A stretch of DNA of 64,000 nt from Algoriphagus terrigena DSM 22685. GTDB taxonomy: Bacteria > Bacteroidota > Bacteroidia > Cytophagales > Cyclobacteriaceae. Each line of letters starts with the position of its first letter. Within the stretch, counting starts at the first letter, position 1. Made by a program: the position numbers and the translations under genes. Location: positions 1-64,000 of the forward strand of contig NZ_AUBW01000013.1 in assembly GCF_000429445.1 (NCBI RefSeq), read 5' to 3'. Of the stretch, positions 1 through 8,582 are shown one piece after another. The notes under the pieces are model-generated. The model had not been told where the DNA came from. It saw nothing but the letters and a program-made list of their open reading frames with translations, and ran no database searches.

Positions 1-263
1 ATCTGGGTGATGCGCAGATTCAGCCGGCGGTCTCCGATCTTGGAGATCACCGGACGCAGCGCATCCCGCAGCAGTTTGGAGGAGTTGGCATTGTCGGTAA
101 ACTCGCGGATATTCTCCCGGGTGCGGGCATACCGGGGATCGTTCATGATCCGGGATTTGTCCACGCCGCCCTTTTCGCGGGCCAGGTAGCCGTTTCTGGT
201 TTTATAAAAGGACAGTCTCCCGACCGGCCCTTTGAGTGTGATCACTCCTGTCTGTTTTGCCAT
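1..263 (-). CDS. Conserved protein of unknown function, N-terminal part
   Basis: The reading frame opens at an ATG on the minus strand and runs 87 codons off the window edge, so the C-terminus is missing. The product begins MAKQTGVITLKGPVGRLSFY and goes on with KTRNGYLAREKGGV and a basic segment RIMNDPRYARTRENIREF. The layout (a short GxxGxxxFY strand, then a lysine/arginine-rich stretch about residues 30-60) resembles the DUF6266-type proteins of Bacteroidota, one of which lies at 7495-8139, and I infer a related but distinct family. No catalytic motif, signal peptide or membrane segment is visible. It may be a small nucleic-acid-binding or structural protein, but the function is unknown. 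Confidence 0.7.
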   Translation of the reverse strand, partial: MAKQTGVITLKGPVGRLSFYKTRNGYLAREKGGVDKSRIMNDPRYARTRENIREFTDNANSSKLLRDALRPVISKIGDRRLNLRITQ

Positions 264-448
264 ATGTATATGGGGTTTAGGTTAAACATGGAGCTAAGGT
301 GCAGGCTAGTGAATTGACTATCAATTGAATGTGCGGTCTGTGCGGTTTTCGCCAATTGGTTGAGAATTGCCGGTTTTTCTCAAAAAATACTCGATCCGAA
401 GTTTTCAGCAGGAATGGGATGAATGGGTTGCTATCTGAATAATTGTCC

Positions 449-629
449 AGCACCGATAGGTATCGGTGGAGAAGCGGGACAATGGATAAATGACCCTTAA
501 AGGGTCAAACTTTTCAATAACCCCGGGTAAGGAGGCACGACGCAACCCGGGGAAAAAATGTCAAAAAAACCCAGCGATGGCCCGAAATCATCGTTTGGAA
601 ACGAAAATCTGATGCCAGCGCAATGGAAA
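449..629 (+). repeat. Structured interspersed repeat, family A copy 1
   Basis: This copy starts with a palindrome-bearing module (CACCGATA, then TATCGGTG, about 449-480). A near-perfect GACCC-TTAAA-GGGTC hairpin (492-506) follows, then the spacer AAACTTTTCAATA, a CCCCGGGT/ACCCGGGG hairpin (521-552) and a tail ending GCCAGCGCAATGGAAA. Positions 492-629 are nearly identical to 5907-6045. No protein is credible here. The rest of the 264-790 spacer shows nothing recognisable apart from AT-rich sequence just before the next gene. Confidence 0.8.
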
Positions 630-790
630 CTGGTTGGTGTTTGGGATTACAAATCCCCAAAAATAATTGGGCAAAAAAATTAATTCAATTGGATATCAAT
701 CCTTTGCAAAAGGACCCTTAAAAACAATCAACTGATAAATTATTATTATAAAAATAATTCATTTTTGGGTTTAAGAAAAGGATATTAACT

Positions 791-2284
791 ATGAAGCTTA
801 ACTTTTTACTATTGGCCATTTTGGCACTTTTGTTTTCCTGTGAAGGACTTTCTGAAGATGGTCAAAATCCGGATTTGCCAGATGATGGAAGTGAAAAAAA
901 TCTGCCTCCTGAGAAATTTACCGTTTCTGTGGATAGCGTCTCCTACGACAAAGCTTTTTTAAGTTGGGAAAAGTCCAAAGACCCTGAGGGCTTTAAAAAT
1001 AAATATACTATCCTTTTGGGAGATAGTACATTAGCAGAAAACCACGCTGAAACAAACCTGGTCATAAATGGACTCAAGGGATTGACAGATTACAAAGGTA
1101 AAGTGGTGGCCAAAGATCCTCAGGGGAATGCGTACTCGGTGGACTTTGAGTTTACCACAAAAAGAGATTACCAAACTTTCCTGAAATATCTGAATTTCAG
1201 CATGAATCAGGAGTGTATTTCCGGCTTCATCCAAAAACTTTTTAAGGCACCGGATGGAAATTACCTGGCAATAGGAAAGTCGTCTGAGAACGGCTCCAAC
1301 TATTTCAACTTTGTTGCCAAAATAGATCCATTGGGGAATCCCATTTGGATGAAATCCTATCCCTATGAGAATGGAGATTATTGGGAAATCCAGGCTACCT
1401 TAACTAAAACAGGCCTTTTGATCATGAGTAATCACCATGTAATCAAGCTAGACGCCGACGGAAATGAGATTTGGGTAAAAGCTATTGAACTGTTTAATCG
1501 GGGTATAGGCGGAGTCGAAATTCAAGATATCGTAGAAGATCAGAATGAAGAAATCTTCCTTATTGGTGATCTTAATCGGGGAGTATTGATGAAATTAAGT
1601 CCTGAAGGAGAAATTCTATGGGAAAAATTCTTTGACCAATACCCGCGAAGTACCTTTAAGAGAATAGTGATTTCCCGCGAAAATGATTTGGTAATTCTTG
1701 GAAGAAAAGACACCACTGGATGTCCCCAACAGGGATCTAATATAGGCTATTGTGATCAATATGATTTTTGGCTTTTGAGACTTTCATTTTCAGGAGAGGT
1801 CAAATGGGAAAAAACATACGGTGATTCTAACTTCGATATTCCAGAAACGCTTATCGAGCTTGAAAACGGAAATATTGTTTTTGGAGGAGTCAGTGTCGGT
1901 AATTCCCAATCGTACAGTGCCCGAATTTTTGAAGTTCGTTCAACCGGTGAAAAACTTTGGGACCATATAGATTCTTACCATTTTTTCCATTCAGTCAAAG
2001 AGACTCATGAGCATGGTTTAGTTGCAATTGGAATGGAAGATGCCTATTCTTATCAGAGTCATATAGGAATTGTCAAATTTGGCGCTGACAGGTCTGTACA
2101 GTGGAGAAAATCCTATGGAGAAACCATGACGAATGTGTCTGCCAAAGACATTCTGGTGGATAGTGATCATGGATTTCGAATTGCAGGCAGCAGAGAAAAC
2201 ATGAATTTTTTCGACTGTGACGAAAAGCTGCTCTTTATTAAAACTGATCCTTTAGGATTTTTTGAAGTTCCCAGTCAGAATTAA
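791..2284 (+). CDS. Lipoprotein with FN3-like domain and repeated-blade C-terminal domain
   Basis: The 497-residue product has a lipoprotein signal (LLFSC, Cys17), so it should be lipid-anchored in the envelope. Residues about 40-122 look like a fibronectin-III-like domain, with LSWEKSKDPEG and an FEFTTK end. After that come six or seven blade-like repeats of the pattern D-x-x-G-x-x-x-W-x-K-x-Y, for example DPLGNPIWMKSY, DADGNEIWVKAI, SPEGEILWEKFF and SFSGEVKWEKTYG. That pattern is typical of PQQ-like or FG-GAP-like beta-propellers. I see no enzyme motif, and a binding or scaffold role on the cell surface is inferred. The next gene starts 35 bp downstream and is also a lipoprotein, so the two are probably cotranscribed. 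Confidence 0.85.
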   Translation: MKLNFLLLAILALLFSCEGLSEDGQNPDLPDDGSEKNLPPEKFTVSVDSVSYDKAFLSWEKSKDPEGFKNKYTILLGDSTLAENHAETNLVINGLKGLTDYKGKVVAKDPQGNAYSVDFEFTTKRDYQTFLKYLNFSMNQECISGFIQKLFKAPDGNYLAIGKSSENGSNYFNFVAKIDPLGNPIWMKSYPYENGDYWEIQATLTKTGLLIMSNHHVIKLDADGNEIWVKAIELFNRGIGGVEIQDIVEDQNEEIFLIGDLNRGVLMKLSPEGEILWEKFFDQYPRSTFKRIVISRENDLVILGRKDTTGCPQQGSNIGYCDQYDFWLLRLSFSGEVKWEKTYGDSNFDIPETLIELENGNIVFGGVSVGNSQSYSARIFEVRSTGEKLWDHIDSYHFFHSVKETHEHGLVAIGMEDAYSYQSHIGIVKFGADRSVQWRKSYGETMTNVSAKDILVDSDHGFRIAGSRENMNFFDCDEKLLFIKTDPLGFFEVPSQN

Positions 2285-2319
2285 CCATTTCCTTTCAAGA
2301 CAATTCACTTTCCCACCTC

Positions 2320-4182
2320 ATGAAAAGGACGTTCCTATTACCAATCTTCTTCCTCTTTATTGCATCACTCTATTCATGTCAGGAGATAGAAGAAAAACCA
2401 AATGACATCAAATTGCCACCTCCCAGCCATGGAGGGAAAGATGTCTTGGATGTGGAAGACTTTAGTGTAAGGCTTACCGCGGACTCTCTTAAACCGAATG
2501 AGCAGGGAAAATGGACCATATTAAGCGGACTGATAGAAGATAAAGTTTACTTTTCTGATGAAAGTGATCCAAAAACCTTTTTCCACGGCATGCCTGGAGA
2601 AGAGTACCTATTACTTTGGGAACTTTGGAAAAACAGCAAGAAAATTGAGGATACGGTCAAAGTTTCATTTACTCCTTTAGAAACTGAAATCACCGAATCC
2701 AAAGCTGATTTTCACCAAACAAGAATTGAACTCCACGGGAAAGAATATGATCGGGGAAAGTGGACCATTCTGGGTGATTACAAAAATCTGGTCGGAATGA
2801 GTACAGGAACCTACAAGCCTGAGGACGAATATCCCAATATCAAAGTTTACGGATTAGAAAATGCCACCATCAAAATCATTTGGACTACTTGGTACGGAAG
2901 CAAATCTGCATCTGACACGCTCGAATTTACCAGTGGAGAATACCAACAACGAGAGGCACTGGAATCACTGGGGATTTTGGATGATCACTATTATTACAAG
3001 GAAAATGAAAATGGAGACGTGATAGAGATAACTATGTTAGGTGTTGGAAGAGCTTGGATATTTGAGGATTTAGAGAGGTTTCCCGAATTACAGGCTCTAA
3101 AGCATCTTAAAAGGCTCATTCTTCCCGGCAATCCCTTATACAAATTTCCTGAAGTAATCACCAAAAGTTATCACAAACTCACCTATCTGAATTTGTCACA
3201 CAACAAAATTCAAAACCTTCCTGATGACATTGGAAATCTAAAAGAACTGGATACGCTTGTCATCAATACTGTTCCGAATCTAGGGAAAATACCTGAAAGC
3301 TTTGGAAACTTGAAGAAGTTGAAGTATTTGGATTTAGTCGATGCAGGCATAACTCATTTACCTGAAAGTTTCAGTGAATTAACCAGTTTGGATTACGTTG
3401 ACTTGAATCTCAACACTATTGAAAAGCTTCCTGAGAACATTGGAAATCTTAAGAATCTCAGAACCTTCAGAGGACCTTACCTGTCTAAAAGCATACCCAA
3501 TTCTTTTTCCGATTTGTCAGCTTTGGAATTTTGCTTTTTCAGGGTCAACGGCCCTAATGCAATTTTACCGGAGGATTTCGGCAAACTCACCCAACTCCAC
3601 ACTCTCTGGCTCACCGGAGACTATCAGAGACTCCCGGAGAGCTTTTCTAACCTCAGTAATTTAAAAGATTTTTCGGTGGGAAATACTTCTGGGTTAAGGG
3701 AGGTCCCTCAAAATTTCGGGAACCTTAAACAGCTCGAAAGACTCAATTTGACCGTAAAGCTCACCACACTTCCCGAAAGCTTCGGAAACCTCAGTAACTT
3801 AAAGTTCTTCATCTTGTCCGGAGAAATTCATTACTTACCCCAAAGCTTCGGAGGCCTTAAAAATCTGGAAGGCTTCGGTGCAAACGGATGTAAACTAAAA
3901 GAACTCCCTGAAAGTATTGGCCAACTCAGCAAACTGAAAGAAATCATGATGGTGTATAATCACCTCACTGAAATCCCTGCCTCTATCGGCAACCTAACCC
4001 AATTGCACACCTTAGTATTAGGCCGAAATAGAATTACAAAATTTCCTGACTCCATGGCCAATCTTGCCAATACGCTAAAATTTCTAGCCATCAATGGAAA
4101 TAATTATCCCCCTAGCGAAGTTGAAAAAGTAAGAGCATTGCTCCCAAATACTGAGATCATCACTTATTTGGAAGGGGATTAA
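2320..4182 (+). CDS. Leucine-rich repeat lipoprotein
   Basis: The product is 620 residues with a lipoprotein signal ending SLYSC (Cys20). Residues about 45-215 hold two related beta-rich segments that each contain a GKWTIL motif, probably Ig-like modules. From about residue 250 to the end there are more than a dozen leucine-rich repeats of the LPESFGNLxxLxxLxL type, the non-LRV bacterial class related to plant PIRL-type repeats. The array ends with a diverged cap (NYPPSEVEKVRALLPN). These features support an envelope protein that binds proteins or glycans. It follows the preceding lipoprotein gene by 35 bp in the same direction. The ligand cannot be told from the sequence. Confidence 0.9.
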   Translation: MKRTFLLPIFFLFIASLYSCQEIEEKPNDIKLPPPSHGGKDVLDVEDFSVRLTADSLKPNEQGKWTILSGLIEDKVYFSDESDPKTFFHGMPGEEYLLLWELWKNSKKIEDTVKVSFTPLETEITESKADFHQTRIELHGKEYDRGKWTILGDYKNLVGMSTGTYKPEDEYPNIKVYGLENATIKIIWTTWYGSKSASDTLEFTSGEYQQREALESLGILDDHYYYKENENGDVIEITMLGVGRAWIFEDLERFPELQALKHLKRLILPGNPLYKFPEVITKSYHKLTYLNLSHNKIQNLPDDIGNLKELDTLVINTVPNLGKIPESFGNLKKLKYLDLVDAGITHLPESFSELTSLDYVDLNLNTIEKLPENIGNLKNLRTFRGPYLSKSIPNSFSDLSALEFCFFRVNGPNAILPEDFGKLTQLHTLWLTGDYQRLPESFSNLSNLKDFSVGNTSGLREVPQNFGNLKQLERLNLTVKLTTLPESFGNLSNLKFFILSGEIHYLPQSFGGLKNLEGFGANGCKLKELPESIGQLSKLKEIMMVYNHLTEIPASIGNLTQLHTLVLGRNRITKFPDSMANLANTLKFLAINGNNYPPSEVEKVRALLPNTEIITYLEGD

Positions 4183-4303
4183 ATCATGTTAGCTCGCCAG
4201 AATTAACGGCATTCAAAAGTTTGCTTATTCACCAATTTATCGAAAGGAGTTGCTTAGCCGAATCCAAGTGTTGTAAGCACTCTTGTGATAGGTTTGAAGC
4301 AGC

Positions 4304-4454
4304 GACCCAGAATGGGTCAAACTTTTCAATAGCCGTGGGTGAGACCTGAGGCACGAAGGCTGTAACCCATGGTAAAAAAGGAAAAATGCCGTCGACCTCG
4401 GCGCAGAAATCTGGTGAGGAAATGAATGTGGATGCCGAGGTACGGAGAAGGTGG
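4304..4454 (+). repeat. Structured interspersed repeat, family A copy 2
   Basis: A GACCC-AGAAT-GGGTC hairpin (4304-4318) is followed by the shared AAACTTTTCAATA spacer and a second hairpin, GCCGTGGGT with ACCCATGGT. A third module has CCTCGGC and GCCGAGG arms (about 4396-4440) and ends GTACGGAGAAGGTGG. The copy at 4817-4968 has the same three-hairpin order. Open frames across this stretch are products of the repeat. Confidence 0.75.
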
Positions 4455-4530
4455 TTGTGAAGATGTAAAACGTTCAGTATTGAAGCAAGACAAGGCTTGG
4501 TGAGGCTTCCAGAACCTCCATCGTTGATTT

Positions 4531-4645
4531 CCTTATGTTCTTTTTTCTTGATAAAAAAGAACGAAAAAATCAAGACGCAAAAAAGCTTCAGCCGCACGAC
4601 GCCGGACGCCGGCCCGCTTTTGCGTCGGCCCACGCGCCTATCCTT
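4531..4645 (+). repeat. Interspersed repeat with lysine-codon-like tract, family D-related
   Basis: The stretch begins with a palindrome (GTTCTTTTTTCTTGAT and ATAAAAAAGAAC), then GATCAAGACGCAAAAAAGC-like sequence, then GCCGGACGCCGGCCCGC and GCGTCGGCC. A close relative lies at 35476-35590, where the first palindrome is TCCTTTTGG / CCAAAAGGA instead. The arms therefore differ in sequence but keep their pairing. Confidence 0.7.
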
Positions 4646-4756
4646 TCAGGCTTTAGGCAAAACACAGGTTGTATAGAGGGCGGTCGATTTTGCACCTTCA
4701 AATGCTGTGAAGCGGCTGGCGGAAAAATGCTTTCTATCACCATTGTAATTCCCCAG

Positions 4757-4968
4757 CTAGGCGACGGAACGCGTGCCGTAGGTACGGCAGATGGGTAGCC
4801 TGGGGTTTGAAGTCACGACCCAGAATGGGTCAAACTTTTCAATAGCCGTGGGTGAGGCCTGAGGCACGAAGGCTGTAACCCACGGCAAAAAAGGAAAAAT
4901 GCCGTCGACCTCGGCGCAGGAATAAGGATTGGAAAAAAGTGGTCGATGCCGCGGTACGGAGAAGGTGG
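4757..4968 (+). repeat. Composite of families B and A (copy 3)
   Basis: The left part (4757-4812) is family B: a GTGCCGTAGGTAC-type segment followed by TAGCCTGGGGTTT. The right part (4817-4968) is family A, with GACCCAGAATGGGTC, a perfect nine-base stem GCCGTGGGT/ACCCACGGC (4845-4886) and the CCTCGGC/GCCGCGG module. Family B segments recur at 11529, 11917 and 50888. Confidence 0.7.
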
Positions 4969-5058
4969 TATGTGGGAATAGAGTCCAGACCCGATAGTTT
5001 GGAGAGAAGCAGGGCTAAGGGAAACAACGGATCTGCAGAGGGATTAATAAATTCCAAC

Positions 5059-5676
5059 TTACAAATTCTCTTCTTTTTTGGTTGTGACCTTCTCCCCTTC
5101 TTTAGCATTGGTTACAACCTGAGATAGGTAGCTGCTCAAAATACCATTAACTGATCCACCTACCAAACCCAAGTCTTTTGCGTAGTACATCTGGTAATTG
5201 TTGCTTTTATTTTTGTCGCGATTGTTCAACTGAACACAATCAATTACTATAAGACCTTTGTATTTCTTGGCAGGTGTATCCAGGACTTCATCAATGCCGA
5301 TAACCTCGTAGGACCAACTTCTGTCAGATTCATACCAAATCTGTCCCATTTCCAACTGCTTGGGAAGTACAATAGATTCTGAATTATTTCTCGGGTCAAA
5401 ATGGTAGTAATTGGAATCATCCTCTCTAAAATAGGCTGTATCCAATTTATTTAGGTAGTCATAGTTTCTTATTCTGACATGGTAGTCATTGCCATTAAAA
5501 TTCTTTTTTTCCTCCAGGAAATAATCCAGGTATGAAGCGGAGGATGCCACCATTTCGAATAGTTTGGCATTATTGGCGTGATCAAAAAACCTGAAATACC
5601 CTTCTCCATTTTTAGTCTGGGAATATCCCAAATGAGAGATGAGCGCGAAGATTAACAGGGAAAGGGTTTTTTTCAT
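5059..5676 (-). CDS. Secreted protein of unknown function
   Basis: From the ATG at 5676 the product has 205 residues; an upstream in-frame TTG two codons earlier is less likely. The N-terminus MKKTLSLLIFALISHLGYSQ is a classical signal peptide with probable cleavage after GYSQ. The mature part is rich in Tyr, Asp and Asn, with segments such as YFRFFDHANNAKLFEM and GQIWYESDRSWSYEVIGID, and ends in a charged tail (KEGEKVTTKKEENL). Secreted proteins of this kind (often annotated as hypothetical) are common in Bacteroidota, and I recognise no domain. It stands alone, flanked on both sides by repeat-filled spacers. Confidence 0.8.
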   Translation of the reverse strand: MKKTLSLLIFALISHLGYSQTKNGEGYFRFFDHANNAKLFEMVASSASYLDYFLEEKKNFNGNDYHVRIRNYDYLNKLDTAYFREDDSNYYHFDPRNNSESIVLPKQLEMGQIWYESDRSWSYEVIGIDEVLDTPAKKYKGLIVIDCVQLNNRDKNKSNNYQMYYAKDLGLVGGSVNGILSSYLSQVVTNAKEGEKVTTKKEENL

Positions 5677-5840
5677 CTTCAAATATCTAAAACCTTACCT
5701 AAAAACCGATGCCTGTACCTTAAATTATCATTCTATTTTTCAAATTTTCAACCTCATACTAGAGAAGTGAAGGAGTGGAATGTGGATGTCGGGTTGCAAG
5801 TACTATTGCAGACAATGAAAGCGTCGAGGAGGCAAAAGCC

Positions 5841-6045
5841 CAGCCCTGCAAATCACCGAAAAGGCAAGCCATCGCAAACTGTGACACAGACCACGGCCAC
5901 AGAAAGGACCCTGAAAGGGTCAAACTTTTCAATAACCCCGGGTAAGGAGGCACGACGCAACCCGGGGAAAAAACGTCAAAAAAAAACCGGCGATGGCCTG
6001 ATACATTGATTTGGAAATTAAGGTCAATTGCCAGCGCAATGGAAA
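5841..6045 (+). repeat. Interspersed repeat, family A copy 4 plus a duplicated segment
   Basis: Positions 5841-5900 (CAGCCCTGCAAATCACC and on to ACGGCCACAGA) recur about 410 bp downstream at 6253-6317. The family A core occupies 5907-6045, with hairpins GACCC-TGAAA-GGGTC and CCCCGGGT/ACCCGGGG, and is nearly identical to copy 1 at 492-629. The spacer 5683-6373 is otherwise filled by this and the next element. Confidence 0.75.
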
Positions 6046-6095
6046 AGCAGTCAACAGAATAACACTCGCGGTTATCTGTTCCTATTTCAGTCCGG

Positions 6096-6230
6096 CCCTG
6101 CAGCCTGGCCCCTTCGCTAAATCTTTCCACAGGAAAGATTTTTAACGCTTGGTCCTCCCCCTGCCCCCTTTGACAAGATTTTGGTGTCCTTTTGAGAATT
6201 GCAATACAAGGGGGAGTTGCCGCAGGATGC
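6096..6230 (+). repeat. Hairpin repeat, family C copy 1
   Basis: Constant flanks CCTGCAGCCTGGCCCC, CGCTAAA and TTAACGCTTGGTC enclose a palindrome ATCTTTCC-ACA-GGAAAGAT (6121-6139). The continuation (CCCCCTTTGA, later CAAGGGGGAGTTGCCGC) matches the copy at 11776-11910. Inner arm sequences differ between copies but remain complementary. Confidence 0.75.
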
Positions 6231-6325
6231 TTTGGAAATTTGCCTCCAAAATCCAGCCCTGCAAATCACCGAAAAGGCAGGCCATCGCAGTCTGTGAGGA
6301 CACATTCACGGCCACAGATTATCAT

Positions 6326-6355
6326 AAAAAAAAGACCACCTATTTCCAGGTGATC
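6326..6355 (-). terminator. Rho-independent terminator
   Basis: On the minus strand the stem GATCACCT / AGGTGGTC (one G-T wobble) has a six-base loop and is followed by eight T residues. It lies about 20 bp past the stop codon of the lipoprotein gene at 6374-7300. Confidence 0.8.
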
Positions 6356-6373
6356 TTTGAATGTGGTATTCAA

Positions 6374-7300
6374 TCAGTTTACTTCTATTGGAAATGTTTT
6401 TCTGGAAATGTTTCCGGCTTCATCTTCAGCCCAAACTACCAATATCAGATTGTTTTGGCTTTCAGGAAGTAGAATCGGATCAGATTCCAATAGCTCATTA
6501 AATGACAGCTCTGCCTCCGAAGTCAATTGTTCACCTGATTTTTCGAACGTGATGGATTCACCCCAAACCCTTTCTTCAAATACAGTCTGATCAACATCTT
6601 CCTTGTAGTCATCAATTACATCTTTGTCTACTAGCTTAATCCACACAAATTTTAATGGCGAAGAAAACGCATCGTCAGTTTTTAAAATACCTCCTTCTAG
6701 AGCAAGTATCTCTCCGGATGTACCGGAAACAACTGAAGGAAGACCATCTGGCCGGTAAATCAACGGTGCATACCATCTTTCAACAAAGATGGTCGTTTGA
6801 TAGCCGGTGCTATCCAGTGCGCTCGTTTTATTCCCGTTTACATCCTTAGCATTGACCTGTACTTCATACGGCCCAGCTAAAATCGGCAATTCTGCAACTG
6901 AGTAAATACCTGTCCATTCAATTGAATAGGCGACAAAATTCAATTCTTCTCTCCCAAAGGTTAAATTTATTTTTGGGTCGACACGATCCTCATTAAATAT
7001 TTCATTGGCATTTAACAGCTCAAATTGATCTGCATATTGACTTTGAAGCTGGTTTTCAAATACAGGCTTCACGTTAATTTCGACCTCTTGAATTCCTTCA
7101 GGATCACCCGTGTTAAAAGAAAACCGAACGCTATTCCAATCCGAAGGAATTGCCTGCCCATTATAGGGTTCGATTTGAGAGGTGCTTTCTAAATTTGAAA
7201 TCACTGGAGTCGATAGATCAACTATCACGGGTGGTTCATCATTACATGAGGCAAGTCCAAATGCAGCAATCGAAAAGAAGAAAAGATGACAGTTTTTCAT
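6374..7300 (-). CDS. Lipoprotein with Ig-like/cadherin-like domains
   Basis: The product has 308 residues with a lipoprotein signal ending LASC (Cys19). Residues about 30-140 look beta-rich and begin with an STPVISNLESTSQIEP motif seen at the mouth of Bacteroidota Ig-like modules (NTGDPEGIQEVEI). A short middle region (DSTGYQTTIFVERW) follows. The C-terminal domain ends with WAEDEAGNISRKTFPIEV, a typical last strand of a cadherin/Ig-like fold. No enzymatic motif is visible. It is probably an anchored surface or periplasmic binding protein. It is monocistronic, with a clear terminator downstream. Confidence 0.8.
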   Translation of the reverse strand: MKNCHLFFFSIAAFGLASCNDEPPVIVDLSTPVISNLESTSQIEPYNGQAIPSDWNSVRFSFNTGDPEGIQEVEINVKPVFENQLQSQYADQFELLNANEIFNEDRVDPKINLTFGREELNFVAYSIEWTGIYSVAELPILAGPYEVQVNAKDVNGNKTSALDSTGYQTTIFVERWYAPLIYRPDGLPSVVSGTSGEILALEGGILKTDDAFSSPLKFVWIKLVDKDVIDDYKEDVDQTVFEERVWGESITFEKSGEQLTSEAELSFNELLESDPILLPESQNNLILVVWAEDEAGNISRKTFPIEVN

Positions 7301-7494
7301 TAATGGTGTTTTGAAAATAGCGGGATTTAAAGTTGAAATTTAGAGGACATCGCCTAAAACTAAGTTGCCAATTATAACCTTTATATTATAAACAAGAAAA
7401 TAATTTTCATCTTTTTTCATTGCATTCTGGCAAGCAAAGCCTGTCTGATGGCATACAGGTCGAATGGCCGCCACCAGTGGAAGCCAATAATGCT

Positions 7495-8139
7495 CTAAAC
7501 CTTCCCCAAACAAACCGAATCCGAAAACTCCATCCCTTTTTTCCTCTTGGAATAAAAGGATATAAAATGATAAAATCTGCCTTCCAACGGACCTGACCAT
7601 GGAAACTCAATAGTCATCGATCCGTTTTTTCGATATTCTCCCTCTCTGACACTCCACTTTTGTTTAGTGACTGGATCAAAGGCGAGATAAAACAACCTGT
7701 CGCTTTCTTTTCCATTCCCCTCAAACTGATTGGGTCGCCAGGTCAACCGCAGACTACTCGGACTCTGCCAATCCAAGGTAGCATCTACCACACCTAAAAG
7801 ATCACCCGTTGAGGTCCTGATCCGCTCAGGATAGATGATCGGAACTCCATTTTCAGAAATGGTGGCTGTCTTAACTGCCAGCGACAGGGCCTTGCCAAAA
7901 CGTTTAGAATTCTCCGCTAAAATGCCGGAAAATCCAAATTCCAGTTCGGACCTGATGGGAACCAGAAATGAGCTGGCCTGAGCAAAGGCTTTCCGCTGAT
8001 AAATTTGCCGCTCCGAAGGGGGAACGGAAATTTTTTCAGGTTTGGATCGAACACATACCTTTCCATTGCGCTCATAGACAATCAAATTGCCCAACTTTCC
8101 TGATACTTTGTCTATGATACTTCCTTTTGAAATAGCCAT
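7495..8139 (-). CDS. DUF6266 family protein
   Basis: This 214-residue protein starts MAISKGSIIDKVSGKLGNLI and continues VYERNGKVCVRSKPEK, then a QIYQRKAFAQASSFL helix. That order (GxxGKxGxxxxY, VxRSxPxK, Q-R-x-F helix) is the hallmark of DUF6266 proteins, which are frequent and often multicopy in Bacteroidota. The second half is beta-rich (TLDWQSPSSLRLTWRP, KQKWSVREGEYRKNGSMTIEFPW). No signal peptide or catalytic motif is seen and the family function is unknown. Upstream lie four 11-bp tandem repeats (8221-8264). The partial gene at the left edge of the window has a comparable N-terminal layout. Confidence 0.85.
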   Translation of the reverse strand: MAISKGSIIDKVSGKLGNLIVYERNGKVCVRSKPEKISVPPSERQIYQRKAFAQASSFLVPIRSELEFGFSGILAENSKRFGKALSLAVKTATISENGVPIIYPERIRTSTGDLLGVVDATLDWQSPSSLRLTWRPNQFEGNGKESDRLFYLAFDPVTKQKWSVREGEYRKNGSMTIEFPWSGPLEGRFYHFISFYSKRKKGMEFSDSVCLGKV

Positions 8140-8220
8140 TGGTTTAGGGTTTAGGTTTTGAATTCAAGGTATACTCCGACTGAATGCTGTCTCATCTAGG
8201 TGTGTTCTCTCGGCAAAACC

Positions 8221-8264
8221 CGAAGATGAGTCGAAGTTGAGTCGAAGATGAGTCGAAGATGATA
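8221..8264. repeat. Four tandem 11-bp repeats
   Basis: The unit CGAAGATGAGT occurs four times (second copy with TT for AT, last copy ending ATA), in direct tandem about 80 bp upstream of the DUF6266 start. The period is close to one helical turn. It could be a regulator-binding array or a slippage-prone tract. Confidence 0.75.
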
Positions 8265-8374
8265 CGGAGAAGAACTAGCTTATCTGGCTGAAGAAACTCT
8301 TACCGACACTTGATTCAATTGATTAGATAGTTGCTGAAGTACTGGTTGATTCTACTCAAATTCGGGTGGGAAGC

Positions 8375-8569
8375 TCAGTAGATATACTGCAAAACTTGCT
8401 CTACCGGAATACCCGAGAAATGCGAGAATTCCTCCTGTGTAATGAACTGATGGTCTGCCTTGCCGTAGAATTCTCTGATTTTCTTGATCAGCGAATGACA
8501 ATACCGTTCGCTTCTTCCGGTGATGACCTGAATGTCCTTGGGGTAGATGACGCATCGTTTTCTGAGCAT
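8375..8569 (-). CDS. Small HTH-like protein
   Basis: The product has only 64 residues (MLRKRCVIYPKDIQVITGRS at the N-terminus), with a helix-rich pattern: KDIQVITGRSERYCHSLIKKI, then ITQEEFSHFSGIPVEQVLQYI. Two helix-turn-helix-like segments are plausible, as in other small Bacteroidota proteins with a RYVIYPKDI-type start. It begins 13 bp after the terpene synthase stop, in the same direction, so it is probably the third gene of that operon. A DNA-binding role is inferred from the pattern only. Confidence 0.6.
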   Translation of the reverse strand: MLRKRCVIYPKDIQVITGRSERYCHSLIKKIREFYGKADHQFITQEEFSHFSGIPVEQVLQYIY

Positions 8570-8582
8570 GGTGTCCCTCCTT

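Noticed and set aside
4229..5127. Several open frames in both directions between 4.2 and 5.1 kb
   Set aside because: They coincide with repeat families A, B and D, change from copy to copy and have no family-like features.
8221..8264. Tandem repeats as a CRISPR array
   Set aside because: The units are 11 bp and directly adjacent with no spacers. No Cas gene is in the window.
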